Source: Nitrospinota bacterium | GTDB lineage: Bacteria; Nitrospinota; Nitrospinia; UBA9942 | Assembly (NCBI GenBank): GCA_016194325.1 | Contig: JACQBS010000044.1 | Coordinates: forward strand, 1-51,143 | Direction of reading: 5' to 3' | DNA length: 51,143 nt | Part shown: positions 32,260 through 40,172 of the stretch, piece after piece | Numbering within the stretch: the first letter of the stretch is position 1 | How the letters are laid out: the number at the start of each line of letters is the position of its first letter | Notes under the pieces: generated by a model | Told to the model about the DNA's origin: nothing | Databases searched by the model: none | The model's input: the letters and a program-made list of their open reading frames with translations, nothing else | Program-made: the position numbers and the translations under genes

Positions 32260-33909
32260 TTAAAACTTGTAAGCAACAAAAAACTCCATCTGGCTGGCAC
32301 TATCAGAAGAGCCATCGGCTCGAACAGTCTGGCTCATGGCGGCGCCCCAATTGGAGGCAGGATCACTTCTAACGGTTTTATAGTATTCGCCGGGCATAAA
32401 ATACCCGCCGTGCACACCGAATGTAACACCCTTTGTAATAGAGTATGTCGCATATACATCTATCTCATTGCCTAAATCTTTTGAAAGGTATCGGATGTTA
32501 TTATTTGCATCAAGCCCGATGCCGGCATTCATTGCCTTAAGGCTCCAATAGTCTATCATTATAAAAGATGTCTCAGAAGGTGTTATATTTAATCCAATGT
32601 TGTAGGCGCTTATGTTCTCCCATACATGAGGGTCATTAAAAGCTCCAGGCCGCCTGATGCCGTAGTTCATAGTATAGCCTCCTGCCATTGCAACCACAGG
32701 AACGGGTGCTATATGTGCGAAGGAATCTACAAGATTTGTATTTAGTGGAGAAAAGACCGTGAATGCGTTATTTTCCGTTCTTTTCAATGAGCCTGCATTA
32801 TATTTTTGATAGTCATCTGTGCTGACTTCGTTTCCTGAGGCAATGACCAGCTTCGCCCGCGGTGTAAACATCCCAAAATGTCCATTTACCGCTGTATGAA
32901 TAAGATAACCCTTATGTTTTATATCCCCCCAATTCTGATTATCCTCCCCCTTTGTCTCACCCGCATTCTTAGCTGCCTCAAGCTCAAAAGTAAAATAGGG
33001 AGAATCTACAACCGCACTTAAGCCGTAAGTGTAAATCTCATCTCTTTTAGCCCTGAAGGATGTATTACTATTTGCAAAATATCCATGCTGCTTTCTTTTT
33101 TCAAAGGCTGTCCTGTCATAGAGCAGTCCAATATATGGCTGAAGTGTAACAATAGCTGTTTTGTTGTTGACAGGTCTTAATTTTAAATCTGCTGCCACCA
33201 TATAGGCATCGCTATCGGCAGACCTCCCCAGCCACTTGGAATGGGTATCTTTCCTTATCTCGGAATTAACATTTTCAACATCGAGGATTGAATATCTCAG
33301 CCTGACGATATCTTCATATGAATAGGTTGCCCCATAATTATTATACTGCCCGCCAAGGGCATATCCATTGCCAATCACATAAGGAGATTGCCCTATCTGT
33401 ATGCTATTACTTAATGTTGGATAAAACTTTAGCCATACTTCGCTGATCCATGGATATAAAATTGAATCAGACCCTCCTTTCTTAACACGGGAACCCTCAA
33501 CCGCGGTTGTAATCTCATTAAGAGGCGCAGCATAATGAGAAGGACCTTCGCTCGTAATTTTAATAAAGAATTGATGCCTTGATTTATAAATAATCTTAAG
33601 TGGGATATTATAAATGTATGAGAAATAGCCCAATTCGTCACCCCCGCTGTTTTTCAGGTCGCCCGTGTTATTTGCCCTGTTATATGACAATCTGATATCC
33701 GGAGTGATACCCAGCTTCCAGTTCTCTTCAAGGGTTTGAGCTGAGATTGCAAAGGCATCAAAAAAGAAACATGGAACAAACAGTGTTATCAGAGCCAGAG
33801 TTATATTGATCCGGCACTTTCGCCCTCCCATAAAATTTTTACTATAAGAAAAAAGTGCTGACTGAAAGACAAATTGCATAATTTGGGTTAATATTTTTTT
33901 ATCTCGCAT
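32260..33909 (-). CDS. AlgE-like (alginate export family) outer-membrane barrel
   Basis: A 549-residue protein with a long N-terminal signal region (hydrophobic INITLALITLFVPCFFFDAF, then SAQTLEE) and a beta-barrel-like alternation ending in AYKF, the terminal Phe recognised by the BAM machinery. Features of the alginate-export family are WISEVWLKFYPTLSNSIQIG, DIVRLRYSIL, LGNEIDVYATYSITKGVTFG and HGGYFMPGEYY. GAGG lies 9 bases before the chosen ATG. An internal ATG at 33829-33831 lacks one. It is the first gene of the seven-gene operon, probably the outer-membrane exit or uptake pore. Confidence 0.85.
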   Translation of the reverse strand: MRDKKILTQIMQFVFQSALFSYSKNFMGGRKCRINITLALITLFVPCFFFDAFAISAQTLEENWKLGITPDIRLSYNRANNTGDLKNSGGDELGYFSYIYNIPLKIIYKSRHQFFIKITSEGPSHYAAPLNEITTAVEGSRVKKGGSDSILYPWISEVWLKFYPTLSNSIQIGQSPYVIGNGYALGGQYNNYGATYSYEDIVRLRYSILDVENVNSEIRKDTHSKWLGRSADSDAYMVAADLKLRPVNNKTAIVTLQPYIGLLYDRTAFEKRKQHGYFANSNTSFRAKRDEIYTYGLSAVVDSPYFTFELEAAKNAGETKGEDNQNWGDIKHKGYLIHTAVNGHFGMFTPRAKLVIASGNEVSTDDYQKYNAGSLKRTENNAFTVFSPLNTNLVDSFAHIAPVPVVAMAGGYTMNYGIRRPGAFNDPHVWENISAYNIGLNITPSETSFIMIDYWSLKAMNAGIGLDANNNIRYLSKDLGNEIDVYATYSITKGVTFGVHGGYFMPGEYYKTVRSDPASNWGAAMSQTVRADGSSDSASQMEFFVAYKF

Positions 33910-34021
33910 CTCATTTTCCTCGTAGGGTTCGATGTGGGTTAAGTTTATAAATTAATTCACGGAGAAAATTATACCACCTTCAAATATTCTGTCAAGTGAA
34001 ACCTTCGATGTAAATTATTAC

Positions 34022-34050
34022 TTGACAAATGTAAACTATTAATGTAAACA
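34022..34050 (+). promoter_or_regulatory. Promoter with repeated TGTAAA boxes, XRE gene
   Basis: TTGACA (34022-34027), 17 bp, then TAAACA (34045-34050). TGTAAATTATTA, TGTAAACTATTA and TGTAAACATAAT follow one another here, suggesting an operator for the cupin-HTH regulator. The predicted transcription start lies only about 7 bases before the ATG. Confidence 0.6.
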
Positions 34051-34063
34051 TAATTTTACCTCC

Positions 34064-34609
34064 ATGATTACAATTGGTGAAAAATTAAAGGCGTTAAGAG
34101 AAAGTCAGAAATTATCCCTCAGGGATTTAGGGGAAAAGGTAGGTCTATCTGCAAGTTTTTTATCCCAGTTAGAATTGGGGCAGGTGTCACCATCCATTGC
34201 ATCCCTTGAAAATATTGCCTCTGCCTTAAATATACACATCACATATTTTTTTGACGAACCGGAAAAGACAGACAGTGTTGTAATGAGAAAGAATGAGAGG
34301 AGGAGGATATACAGCAAAGGCTCAAAGGCAATTATACAGCCGCTTGCACATGAGATAAGCAAGAAAAAAATTGAGCCATTTATGCTGACGCTGGAGGTTG
34401 GTGGAGAGGGCGGAGAGCACCCATACTCATCCCGACATGGAGAGGAGTTTGGAATTATTATGCAGGGAAGGGTTAAGTTCACACTTGAACAGAATGAATA
34501 TACGCTGGAAGAAGGGGATAGTGTATATTTCAACTCCACAAAACCTCACAATTGGAAAAACATGGGAAAGAAAGAGGCAATAATTATATTGGTGATTCCC
34601 GCACCATAA
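34064..34609 (+). CDS. XRE-family HTH regulator with C-terminal cupin
   Basis: A 181-residue regulator. HTH_3 spans about 3-58 (LKALRESQKLSLRDLGEKVG, LSASFLSQLELGQVSPSIAS). The cupin spans about 105-178 (GGEGGEHPYSSRHGEEFGII, VKFTLEQNEYTLEEGDSVYF), with the usual His/Glu residues. PuuR/SutR-like proteins of this build sense small metabolites, often polyamines or amino acids. It is divergent from the barrel operon, 155 bp apart, and is the obvious candidate regulator for it. The start codon is preceded by TTTTACCTCC, not a Shine-Dalgarno. Confidence 0.88.
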   Translation: MITIGEKLKALRESQKLSLRDLGEKVGLSASFLSQLELGQVSPSIASLENIASALNIHITYFFDEPEKTDSVVMRKNERRRIYSKGSKAIIQPLAHEISKKKIEPFMLTLEVGGEGGEHPYSSRHGEEFGIIMQGRVKFTLEQNEYTLEEGDSVYFNSTKPHNWKNMGKKEAIIILVIPAP

Positions 34610-34630
34610 AGAACAAAAACTTAATTTGGA

Positions 34631-34790
34631 ACCACAGATTGACACAGATTAACACAGATTTTAAAACCTTTATTTATTATTAGGAAAACAGGAAGACATG
34701 AAGGGGAAAAGCCATTAAAAGAATATTCATGGTTTCACGGCTTTCTTATCAATCTTTTTAATCTGCGATAATCTGCGAAATCTGCGGATA
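34631..34790. repeat. Inverted 10-bp arrays (ACACAGATTA/AATCTGCG) before hyfB
   Basis: CCACAGATTG, ACACAGATTA, ACACAGATTT (34631-34662) faces AATCTGCGAT, AATCTGCGAA, ATCTGCGG (34758-34790) about 95 bases away. The region 34610-34807 holds nothing else, and it ends 17 bases before the hyfB start. Confidence 0.88.
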
Positions 34791-34807
34791 TATATTTTTC
34801 TAAACAA

Positions 34808-36865
34808 ATGATGACTCTATCACCTTTTGTTTTAGTATCTCTCTCAATACTTATCATTGCATTTACACTAATTTTGGTGCCTCTGTTTGCCCGACACCAA
34901 AAAATCCTTATATATGTATCCTTTCCTCTCATGGCAATATCTTCTGCGATTGCTGTCATAGCTGGAATATGGTCGGTGGCAGTTGGTATTCCAGAATCAA
35001 CTATCCTTTCCATTGGTTTACCTGATTTACCATTTCATTTGAGGCTTGACCCGTTATCAGGTTTCTTTCTAACTGTCATCGGACTTCTGAGTTTTTTTGT
35101 ATCCATCTATTCTACAGGTTATTGTAAAGGATATGCAGGCAAACGGTCGGTAACTCACCTTGTAATATTTTACTCTCTTTTTATTGCAGGAATGTTTCTT
35201 GTCGTCCTATCAGACGACGCCTTCTTCTTTTTAATCTCATGGGAACTCATGGCTATAGCATCCTATTTCTTGGTAATGTTTGAGGATGAGCTTATAGAAA
35301 ACAGGAGGGCAGCATTTTTATATCTCGTAGTTGCCCATATCGGAGCTATTGCCATACTTTTATCTTTCGGTGTATTGGCAGGCGCAACCGGCCTTGAGGG
35401 TTTTAGCGGTTATACATTTGATGCAATGAGACAGACAGAGTTCCCTCTTAAATGGGCAACCGTTGCATTCCTCCTCGCATTTTTTGGATTTTCTGCAAAG
35501 GCAGGTGTGATTCCGCTTCATGTATGGCTGCCTGAAGCTCATCCTGCCGCCCCTTCCAATGTCTCTGCATTAATGAGCGGTGTTATGCTGAAGACGGCTA
35601 TTTACGGCATTATCCGTGTAACCTTTGACCTGATTAAAGTCTTTCCCTTGTGGTGGGGAGCTATGGTACTCGTCCTTGGTCTTATTACAGCCATCATGGG
35701 AATATTATATGCCATTATGCAAAATGATATTAAACGAATGCTGGCATATTCATCAGTAGAAAATATCGGTGTCATACTAATCGGAATCGGATTGGCAATT
35801 ATCTTTACATCGTTTCATATCCCTGTACTTGCGGCCCTCTCGCTAACAGCAGTATTTTACCACTCTATCAATCACGCCATGTTTAAGGGGCTGCTATTTA
35901 TGGGTGCAGGTGCCTTGCTCCATGCCACACATAAAAAAAATATGGACGAGATGGGCGGGCTTATCCACTATATGCCATGGACAAGCACGCTTTTTCTCAT
36001 AGGCTCTATATCTATATCAGCCCTCCCTCCATTTAACGGATTTATATCGGAGTGGCTTATATTCCAGGCATTCCTTCTTTCTCCGTCACTTAACAGCCCG
36101 TTACTGAACCTGCTAATTCCAATGGGTGCCGCCCTCCTTGCATTAACTGCCGCACTGGTAGCCGCATGCTTTGTAAAGGGATTCGGGATAGCATTTTTGG
36201 GTCATTGGCGTGGTCTCCATAATCCCCCCTTACACAGAGGGGGATTAGAGGTGAACTGGCCAATGCGTATAGGCATGCTACTACCTGCCCTTATGTGTCT
36301 CATACTCGGTATCTTGCCGACCATGGTAATTGAATGGATGGATAAAATATCAGATGAACTCGTAGGTGGAAAGATTGCAACGACAGCCGGGGCATTTGGC
36401 TGGTTATGGCTTACACCTGTCGCCCACGAAAGGGCATCCTATTCGGGTGCCATTGTTTTATTATGGATTATAGTTGTTGTCATGCTGGTATATATCTTGC
36501 TTCACAGCCGAAAGACTGCTATACACAGGGTTCCATTATGGGACTGCGGCTTTGAAAAGATTACCCCGCGAATGCAGTATAATGCCAACTCATTTTCCAT
36601 GCCTATCAGAAGGATATTTGGATTTCTCTTTAATATCAGGGAACAGGTAAGATTAAGCAATGCTACACTCCATCCCTCTTTCCCTAATAGATTATACTAC
36701 CGCCTTCGCATAAGGGATCGTTTCTGGGGATGGATATATAAACCGATAAGTGAGTCAAGTTATTGGATATCACGAAAGTTCGGAAGGCTCCAGCAAGGGT
36801 ATATTCATGTTTACCTGATTTACTCTTTTATAACCATTATAATTTTACTGGTATTTGCAAGATGA
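34808..36865 (+). CDS. hyfB: HyfB-type antiporter-like membrane subunit
   Basis: A 685-residue integral membrane subunit related to NuoL/MrpA and to hydrogenase-4 component B. The core holds FFLISWELMAIASYFLVMFE, KAGVIPLHVWLPEAHPAAPS, SALMSGVMLKTAIYGIIR and KRMLAYSSVENIGVILIG. The conserved Glu in WELMA and the Lys in FSAKAGVIP belong to the proton or ion path. The C-terminus (VPLWDCGFEKITPRMQYNAN) is the HyfB-specific tail. An in-frame insert, HNPPLHRGGLEVN, comes from a hairpin repeat. No Shine-Dalgarno; a 10-bp array lies just upstream. First gene of the complex. Its stop overlaps hyfC (ATGA). Confidence 0.92.
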   Translation: MMTLSPFVLVSLSILIIAFTLILVPLFARHQKILIYVSFPLMAISSAIAVIAGIWSVAVGIPESTILSIGLPDLPFHLRLDPLSGFFLTVIGLLSFFVSIYSTGYCKGYAGKRSVTHLVIFYSLFIAGMFLVVLSDDAFFFLISWELMAIASYFLVMFEDELIENRRAAFLYLVVAHIGAIAILLSFGVLAGATGLEGFSGYTFDAMRQTEFPLKWATVAFLLAFFGFSAKAGVIPLHVWLPEAHPAAPSNVSALMSGVMLKTAIYGIIRVTFDLIKVFPLWWGAMVLVLGLITAIMGILYAIMQNDIKRMLAYSSVENIGVILIGIGLAIIFTSFHIPVLAALSLTAVFYHSINHAMFKGLLFMGAGALLHATHKKNMDEMGGLIHYMPWTSTLFLIGSISISALPPFNGFISEWLIFQAFLLSPSLNSPLLNLLIPMGAALLALTAALVAACFVKGFGIAFLGHWRGLHNPPLHRGGLEVNWPMRIGMLLPALMCLILGILPTMVIEWMDKISDELVGGKIATTAGAFGWLWLTPVAHERASYSGAIVLLWIIVVVMLVYILLHSRKTAIHRVPLWDCGFEKITPRMQYNANSFSMPIRRIFGFLFNIREQVRLSNATLHPSFPNRLYYRLRIRDRFWGWIYKPISESSYWISRKFGRLQQGYIHVYLIYSFITIIILLVFAR
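36219..36247. repeat. In-frame hairpin repeat (AATCCCCCC/GGGGGATTA) in hyfB
   Basis: ATAATCCCCCCTTACACAGA then GGGGGATTA is a near-perfect palindrome encoding HNPPLHRGGL in a loop between membrane helices. It is the same style of unit as 14371-14463. Confidence 0.8.
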
Positions 36866-37836
36866 TAGAACTCTATCCATTCTTAATAGAAGCAATCCAG
36901 ATTCTTATTGTCCTTTTATTTGCACCTTTATTTGTAGGATGGATAAGGATGTTAAAGTGCTGGTTTCAGGGACGAACATCTGCAGGATTGTTTCAGCCAT
37001 ACAGGGACATCGTGAAGCTCTTTCATAAAGATGTTATATTGGCTGAAAATGCATCATGGCTTTTCCGTTTTACACCATATCTTGTTTTTGGTGTTACTGT
37101 TCTTGCAGGAGGGATTATACCAATCCTTTCTTTAAGCTTACCTTTTGCAACAGTAGCTGATGTCATTGCAATAGTAGCCTTATTTGCTATAGTACGGTTT
37201 TTTACTGCATTGGCGGGAATGGATATTGGCACAGCTTTTGGCGGCATGGGTTCAAGCCGTGAGATGATGATAGGCTCACTTGCCGAACCTGCGATGCTTA
37301 TGGCAATTTTTACAGTATCATTGATTAGCCAGACCACATCCCTCTCTAATATGGCGGATATGCTCATCCATAAAGAGTTTATTTTAAGGCCTTCAATGGC
37401 ATTTGCACTATTGGCATTCGTATTGATTTCGCTTGCAGAGACAGGAAGAATCCCTGTAGATAATCCTGCTACTCATCTTGAGCTGACAATGATACATGAG
37501 GCAATGATATTAGAATATTCAGGCAGACACCTCGCCCTTATTGAGTGGGCAGGGATGATCAAGCTTTTTCTTTTTACAACCATCGGGATAGCATCATTTT
37601 TCCCATGGGGGATATCAACCTTGCCCTCGAATGCTGCTATCGGGGGATTAGGAAATTTAATCAGCATATCAGCCGGTATCATCTTCCTGATACTTAAACT
37701 TGGATTTTTAGGTATTGGGCTTATATTGATAGAGACAGGTCTGGCGAAGATGAGGATATTTCGTGTCCCTGAGTTTTTAGGAGGCGCATTTTTGTTATCT
37801 ACTCTGGGCATGCTTTCATATTTTATATTGGAATAA
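36862..37836 (+). CDS. hyfC: HyfC-type (NuoH-like) membrane subunit
   Basis: A 324-residue protein with about eight hydrophobic helices that anchors the peripheral arm of complex-I-like enzymes. Markers are GRTSAGLFQPYRDIVKLFHK, FTALAGMDIGTAFGGMGSSR and IPVDNPATHLELTMIHEAMI (the conserved acidic region). Longer readings exist upstream but would sit inside hyfB. The ATG at 36862 overlaps the hyfB TGA and gives the normal N-terminus MIELYPFLIEAIQ. Confidence 0.92.
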   Translation: MIELYPFLIEAIQILIVLLFAPLFVGWIRMLKCWFQGRTSAGLFQPYRDIVKLFHKDVILAENASWLFRFTPYLVFGVTVLAGGIIPILSLSLPFATVADVIAIVALFAIVRFFTALAGMDIGTAFGGMGSSREMMIGSLAEPAMLMAIFTVSLISQTTSLSNMADMLIHKEFILRPSMAFALLAFVLISLAETGRIPVDNPATHLELTMIHEAMILEYSGRHLALIEWAGMIKLFLFTTIGIASFFPWGISTLPSNAAIGGLGNLISISAGIIFLILKLGFLGIGLILIETGLAKMRIFRVPEFLGGAFLLSTLGMLSYFILE

Positions 37837-37837
37837 T

Positions 37838-38503
37838 ATGTCTATAAATCTTGCGGCACAGATAAATAGTATCATGGCAGCACTTATACTCCTTACAGCA
37901 TTCGGGCTCCTTGTCCAGAGAAGGATGTATGGGCTTCTCCATTTATTTGCATGGCAGGGGCTCTTTCTCTCTGTAAGCACAGCAATAGTAGGGTATGTAT
38001 CAGGTGCACATCACCTGTATATCTCGTCTATTTTAACACTTGCATTAAAAGTAGTTCTAATACCATATATTCTGCACTTCCTCATCAGGCAATTACATAT
38101 CCATAAAGAGGTAGAGCAGCTTGTAAATGTTCCCACCACTATGCTGATTGGAATTGCACTTGTAATATTTTCATACTATTTGACCGCACCTATTCGTGAA
38201 CTTTCAACATTGGTAACCCGCTCTACCCTTGCAGTTGCACTTGCTACTGTCATGCTCGGTCTTCTGATGATGATTACAAGAAGACATGCCGTCACACAAA
38301 TCATAGGATTTCTGGCGTTAGAGAACGGATTATTCTTTGCTGCTACAAGTGCAACCTACGGTATGCCTCTGGTTGTGGAGCTTGGAGTAGCGCTGGATAT
38401 TTTAATAGCTGCATTTATCTTTGGAATATTTTTCTTTCAGATTCGCACAACCTTTGACAGTCTGGATGTAGAACAGATGACAAAATTGAAGGAGGAAGAC
38501 TAA
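37838..38503 (+). CDS. hyfE: HyfE-type membrane subunit
   Basis: A 221-residue, highly hydrophobic protein of the hydrogenase-4 subunit E family, partly related to NuoK: LQRRMYGLLHLFAWQGLFL-like segment (here VQRRMYGLLHLFAWQGLFLS), then HLYISSILTLALKVVLIPYI and IIGFLALENGLFFAATSATY. Glu in LENGLFF aligns with the membrane Glu of NuoK. It starts one base after the hyfC stop with no Shine-Dalgarno, so it is probably coupled. Its own end (38503) is followed by an inverted GGCAGTA array. Confidence 0.9.
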   Translation: MSINLAAQINSIMAALILLTAFGLLVQRRMYGLLHLFAWQGLFLSVSTAIVGYVSGAHHLYISSILTLALKVVLIPYILHFLIRQLHIHKEVEQLVNVPTTMLIGIALVIFSYYLTAPIRELSTLVTRSTLAVALATVMLGLLMMITRRHAVTQIIGFLALENGLFFAATSATYGMPLVVELGVALDILIAAFIFGIFFFQIRTTFDSLDVEQMTKLKEED

Positions 38504-38506
38504 CAA

Positions 38507-38577
38507 AGTAGGCAGTAGGCAGTAAGCAGTAGGCAGTAGGTTTTTTACTGCTTACTCCATACTGCATACTGCTTACT
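38507..38577. repeat. Inverted heptad arrays (GGCAGTA/TACTGCT) between hyfE and hyfF
   Basis: GGCAGTA, GGCAGTA, AGCAGTA, GGCAGTA (38507-38540) faces TACTGCT, TACTCCA, TACTGCA, TACTGCT (38546-38577) with a 5-base loop. The plus-strand word produces TAG. It ends 8 bases before the hyfF ATG. Confidence 0.92.
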
Positions 38578-38585
38578 ATCTTTTT

Positions 38586-40034
38586 ATGACTCTTCTTATT
38601 TTACTTGGTGTATCTTTTTTCTCTGCTATTATCCTTGCCTTTGTTGGGGACAGAAAATTTGCACCTGAGATAAATATTCTTGGCTCTGCAGCAACTTTTG
38701 CTGCAGGGGTTGGACTAGCTATAGAAGTCTATATGCATGGACCAATGACGGCAGGTGGAAAATTCTTTTTCGTTGACGCCTTTAATGTCTATCTATCTGT
38801 CCTTACATCATTCGTCTCTATGACAACGGCTGTCTTCAGCAGGAGATATATGAGGTGGGAAAGGGAACATGGGCGCGTAGGCCATTGGGGTATGAGATTC
38901 TATCATGCCATGTTTCAACTCTTCATCTTTGCCATGCTCTTGGCACTCCTGACAAACAATGTTGGTGTTTTATGGATAGCAATGGAGCTTGCCACCCTCT
39001 CTACAGTCTTACTTGTTTCACTCTATCGCACACCGACTGCAATTGAGGCCGCATGGAAATATTTTATCCTCTGCGGTGTAGGGATTGCCTTGGCTCTATT
39101 TGGAACAGTTCTGCTCTACTTTGCCGCAGAAAAGGTTTTAGGTGAGGGCGGTGAGGCGCTCCTATGGACAAACTTAAGCCAGGTAAGTGATAAGCTTGAG
39201 CCGACTGTCCTTTCACTTGCCTTTGTATTTCTGATGGTAGGATACGGCACAAAGGTTGGTCTTGCCCCCCTTCACAACTGGCTTCCAGACGCCCATAGCG
39301 AAGGACCCACACCTATATCAGCAGTCCTTTCAGGCCTTTTGCTTAATATTGCACTCTACGCATTGGTGAGATGCAAGGTCCTTGTGGATGGTGCCACAGG
39401 CACTCATCAGGCAGGCTATATAATGATGGGGTTTGGGCTTCTCTCTATTCTTGTCGCTGCCTTTTCGCTATTGAGGCAGAAGGATGTAAAACGGATGTTT
39501 GCATATTCATCCATAGAGCATATGGGTATAGCAACCTTTGCATTCGGTCTTGGCGGACAGATAGCCACCTTTGGCGCACTTTTGCACATGCTTGTCCATA
39601 GCCTGACAAAGTCATCAATATTTTTTACAGCAGGACATGCCTCCCAGATGCACAGAACACAGGAGATGGATAAAATCAAAGGACTTCTCAGGGGAAATCC
39701 CCTTGTCGGCTGGGGGTTGATGTTTGGAGTCATGGCTATTGTGGGCATGCCTCCATTCGGGGTTTTTGTAAGCGAGTTTTTAATACTGACTGCAACGATG
39801 AAGGATGCACCTCTTTTAACCCCGTTGCTCTTGATAGGGCTTGGAGTCGCATTCGCAGCCCTTTTCAGAAGGGTTCAACCGATGGTTGCAGGCTTAGTCC
39901 CCGCAAACCAGCATCCATTAAAAGCAGCCCATATACCGGTCATTCTTCATATGTTATTGGTTCTTATTATAGGATTATATATGCCCGATTTTCTGTCACA
40001 GTGGTTTCATACGGCAGTGGAGTTGTTGAAGTAA
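38586..40034 (+). CDS. hyfF: HyfF-type antiporter-like membrane subunit
   Basis: A 482-residue proton-antiporter-like protein (NuoN/NuoM/HyfF group): VLWIAMELATLSTVLLVSLY (conserved Glu), TKVGLAPLHNWLPDAHSEGP (conserved Lys/His), VLSGLLLNIALYALVRCKV, KRMFAYSSIEHMGIATFAFG. With HyfB it makes two antiporter modules. The third, HyfD-like, module of E. coli hydrogenase 4 is absent. No Shine-Dalgarno precedes the ATG; a GGCAGTA array occupies that place. Confidence 0.92.
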   Translation: MTLLILLGVSFFSAIILAFVGDRKFAPEINILGSAATFAAGVGLAIEVYMHGPMTAGGKFFFVDAFNVYLSVLTSFVSMTTAVFSRRYMRWEREHGRVGHWGMRFYHAMFQLFIFAMLLALLTNNVGVLWIAMELATLSTVLLVSLYRTPTAIEAAWKYFILCGVGIALALFGTVLLYFAAEKVLGEGGEALLWTNLSQVSDKLEPTVLSLAFVFLMVGYGTKVGLAPLHNWLPDAHSEGPTPISAVLSGLLLNIALYALVRCKVLVDGATGTHQAGYIMMGFGLLSILVAAFSLLRQKDVKRMFAYSSIEHMGIATFAFGLGGQIATFGALLHMLVHSLTKSSIFFTAGHASQMHRTQEMDKIKGLLRGNPLVGWGLMFGVMAIVGMPPFGVFVSEFLILTATMKDAPLLTPLLLIGLGVAFAALFRRVQPMVAGLVPANQHPLKAAHIPVILHMLLVLIIGLYMPDFLSQWFHTAVELLK

Positions 40035-40068
40035 AAATATGGAAACCCTAAAGAATAAAAACCTAATT

Positions 40069-40152
40069 AGCCACGGATTAACACGGATTTACACAGAAAA
40101 AATTTAAAACAAGATATGCCGTTTTTTTTTATCTGCGTAAATCTGCGGCTAA
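40069..40152. repeat. Inverted 10-bp arrays between hyfF and hyfG
   Basis: CCACGGATTA, ACACGGATTT, ACACAG (40069-40098) faces ATCTGCGTAA, ATCTGCGGCT (40130-40152). The gap 40035-40172 contains no gene. Confidence 0.88.
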
Positions 40153-40172
40153 AGATTTTATAATTTCTTTAT

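Noticed and set aside
36763..36861. Longer N-terminus for hyfC
   Set aside because: It overlaps hyfB in another frame. The ATG at 36862 gives the normal family start and an ATGA overlap.
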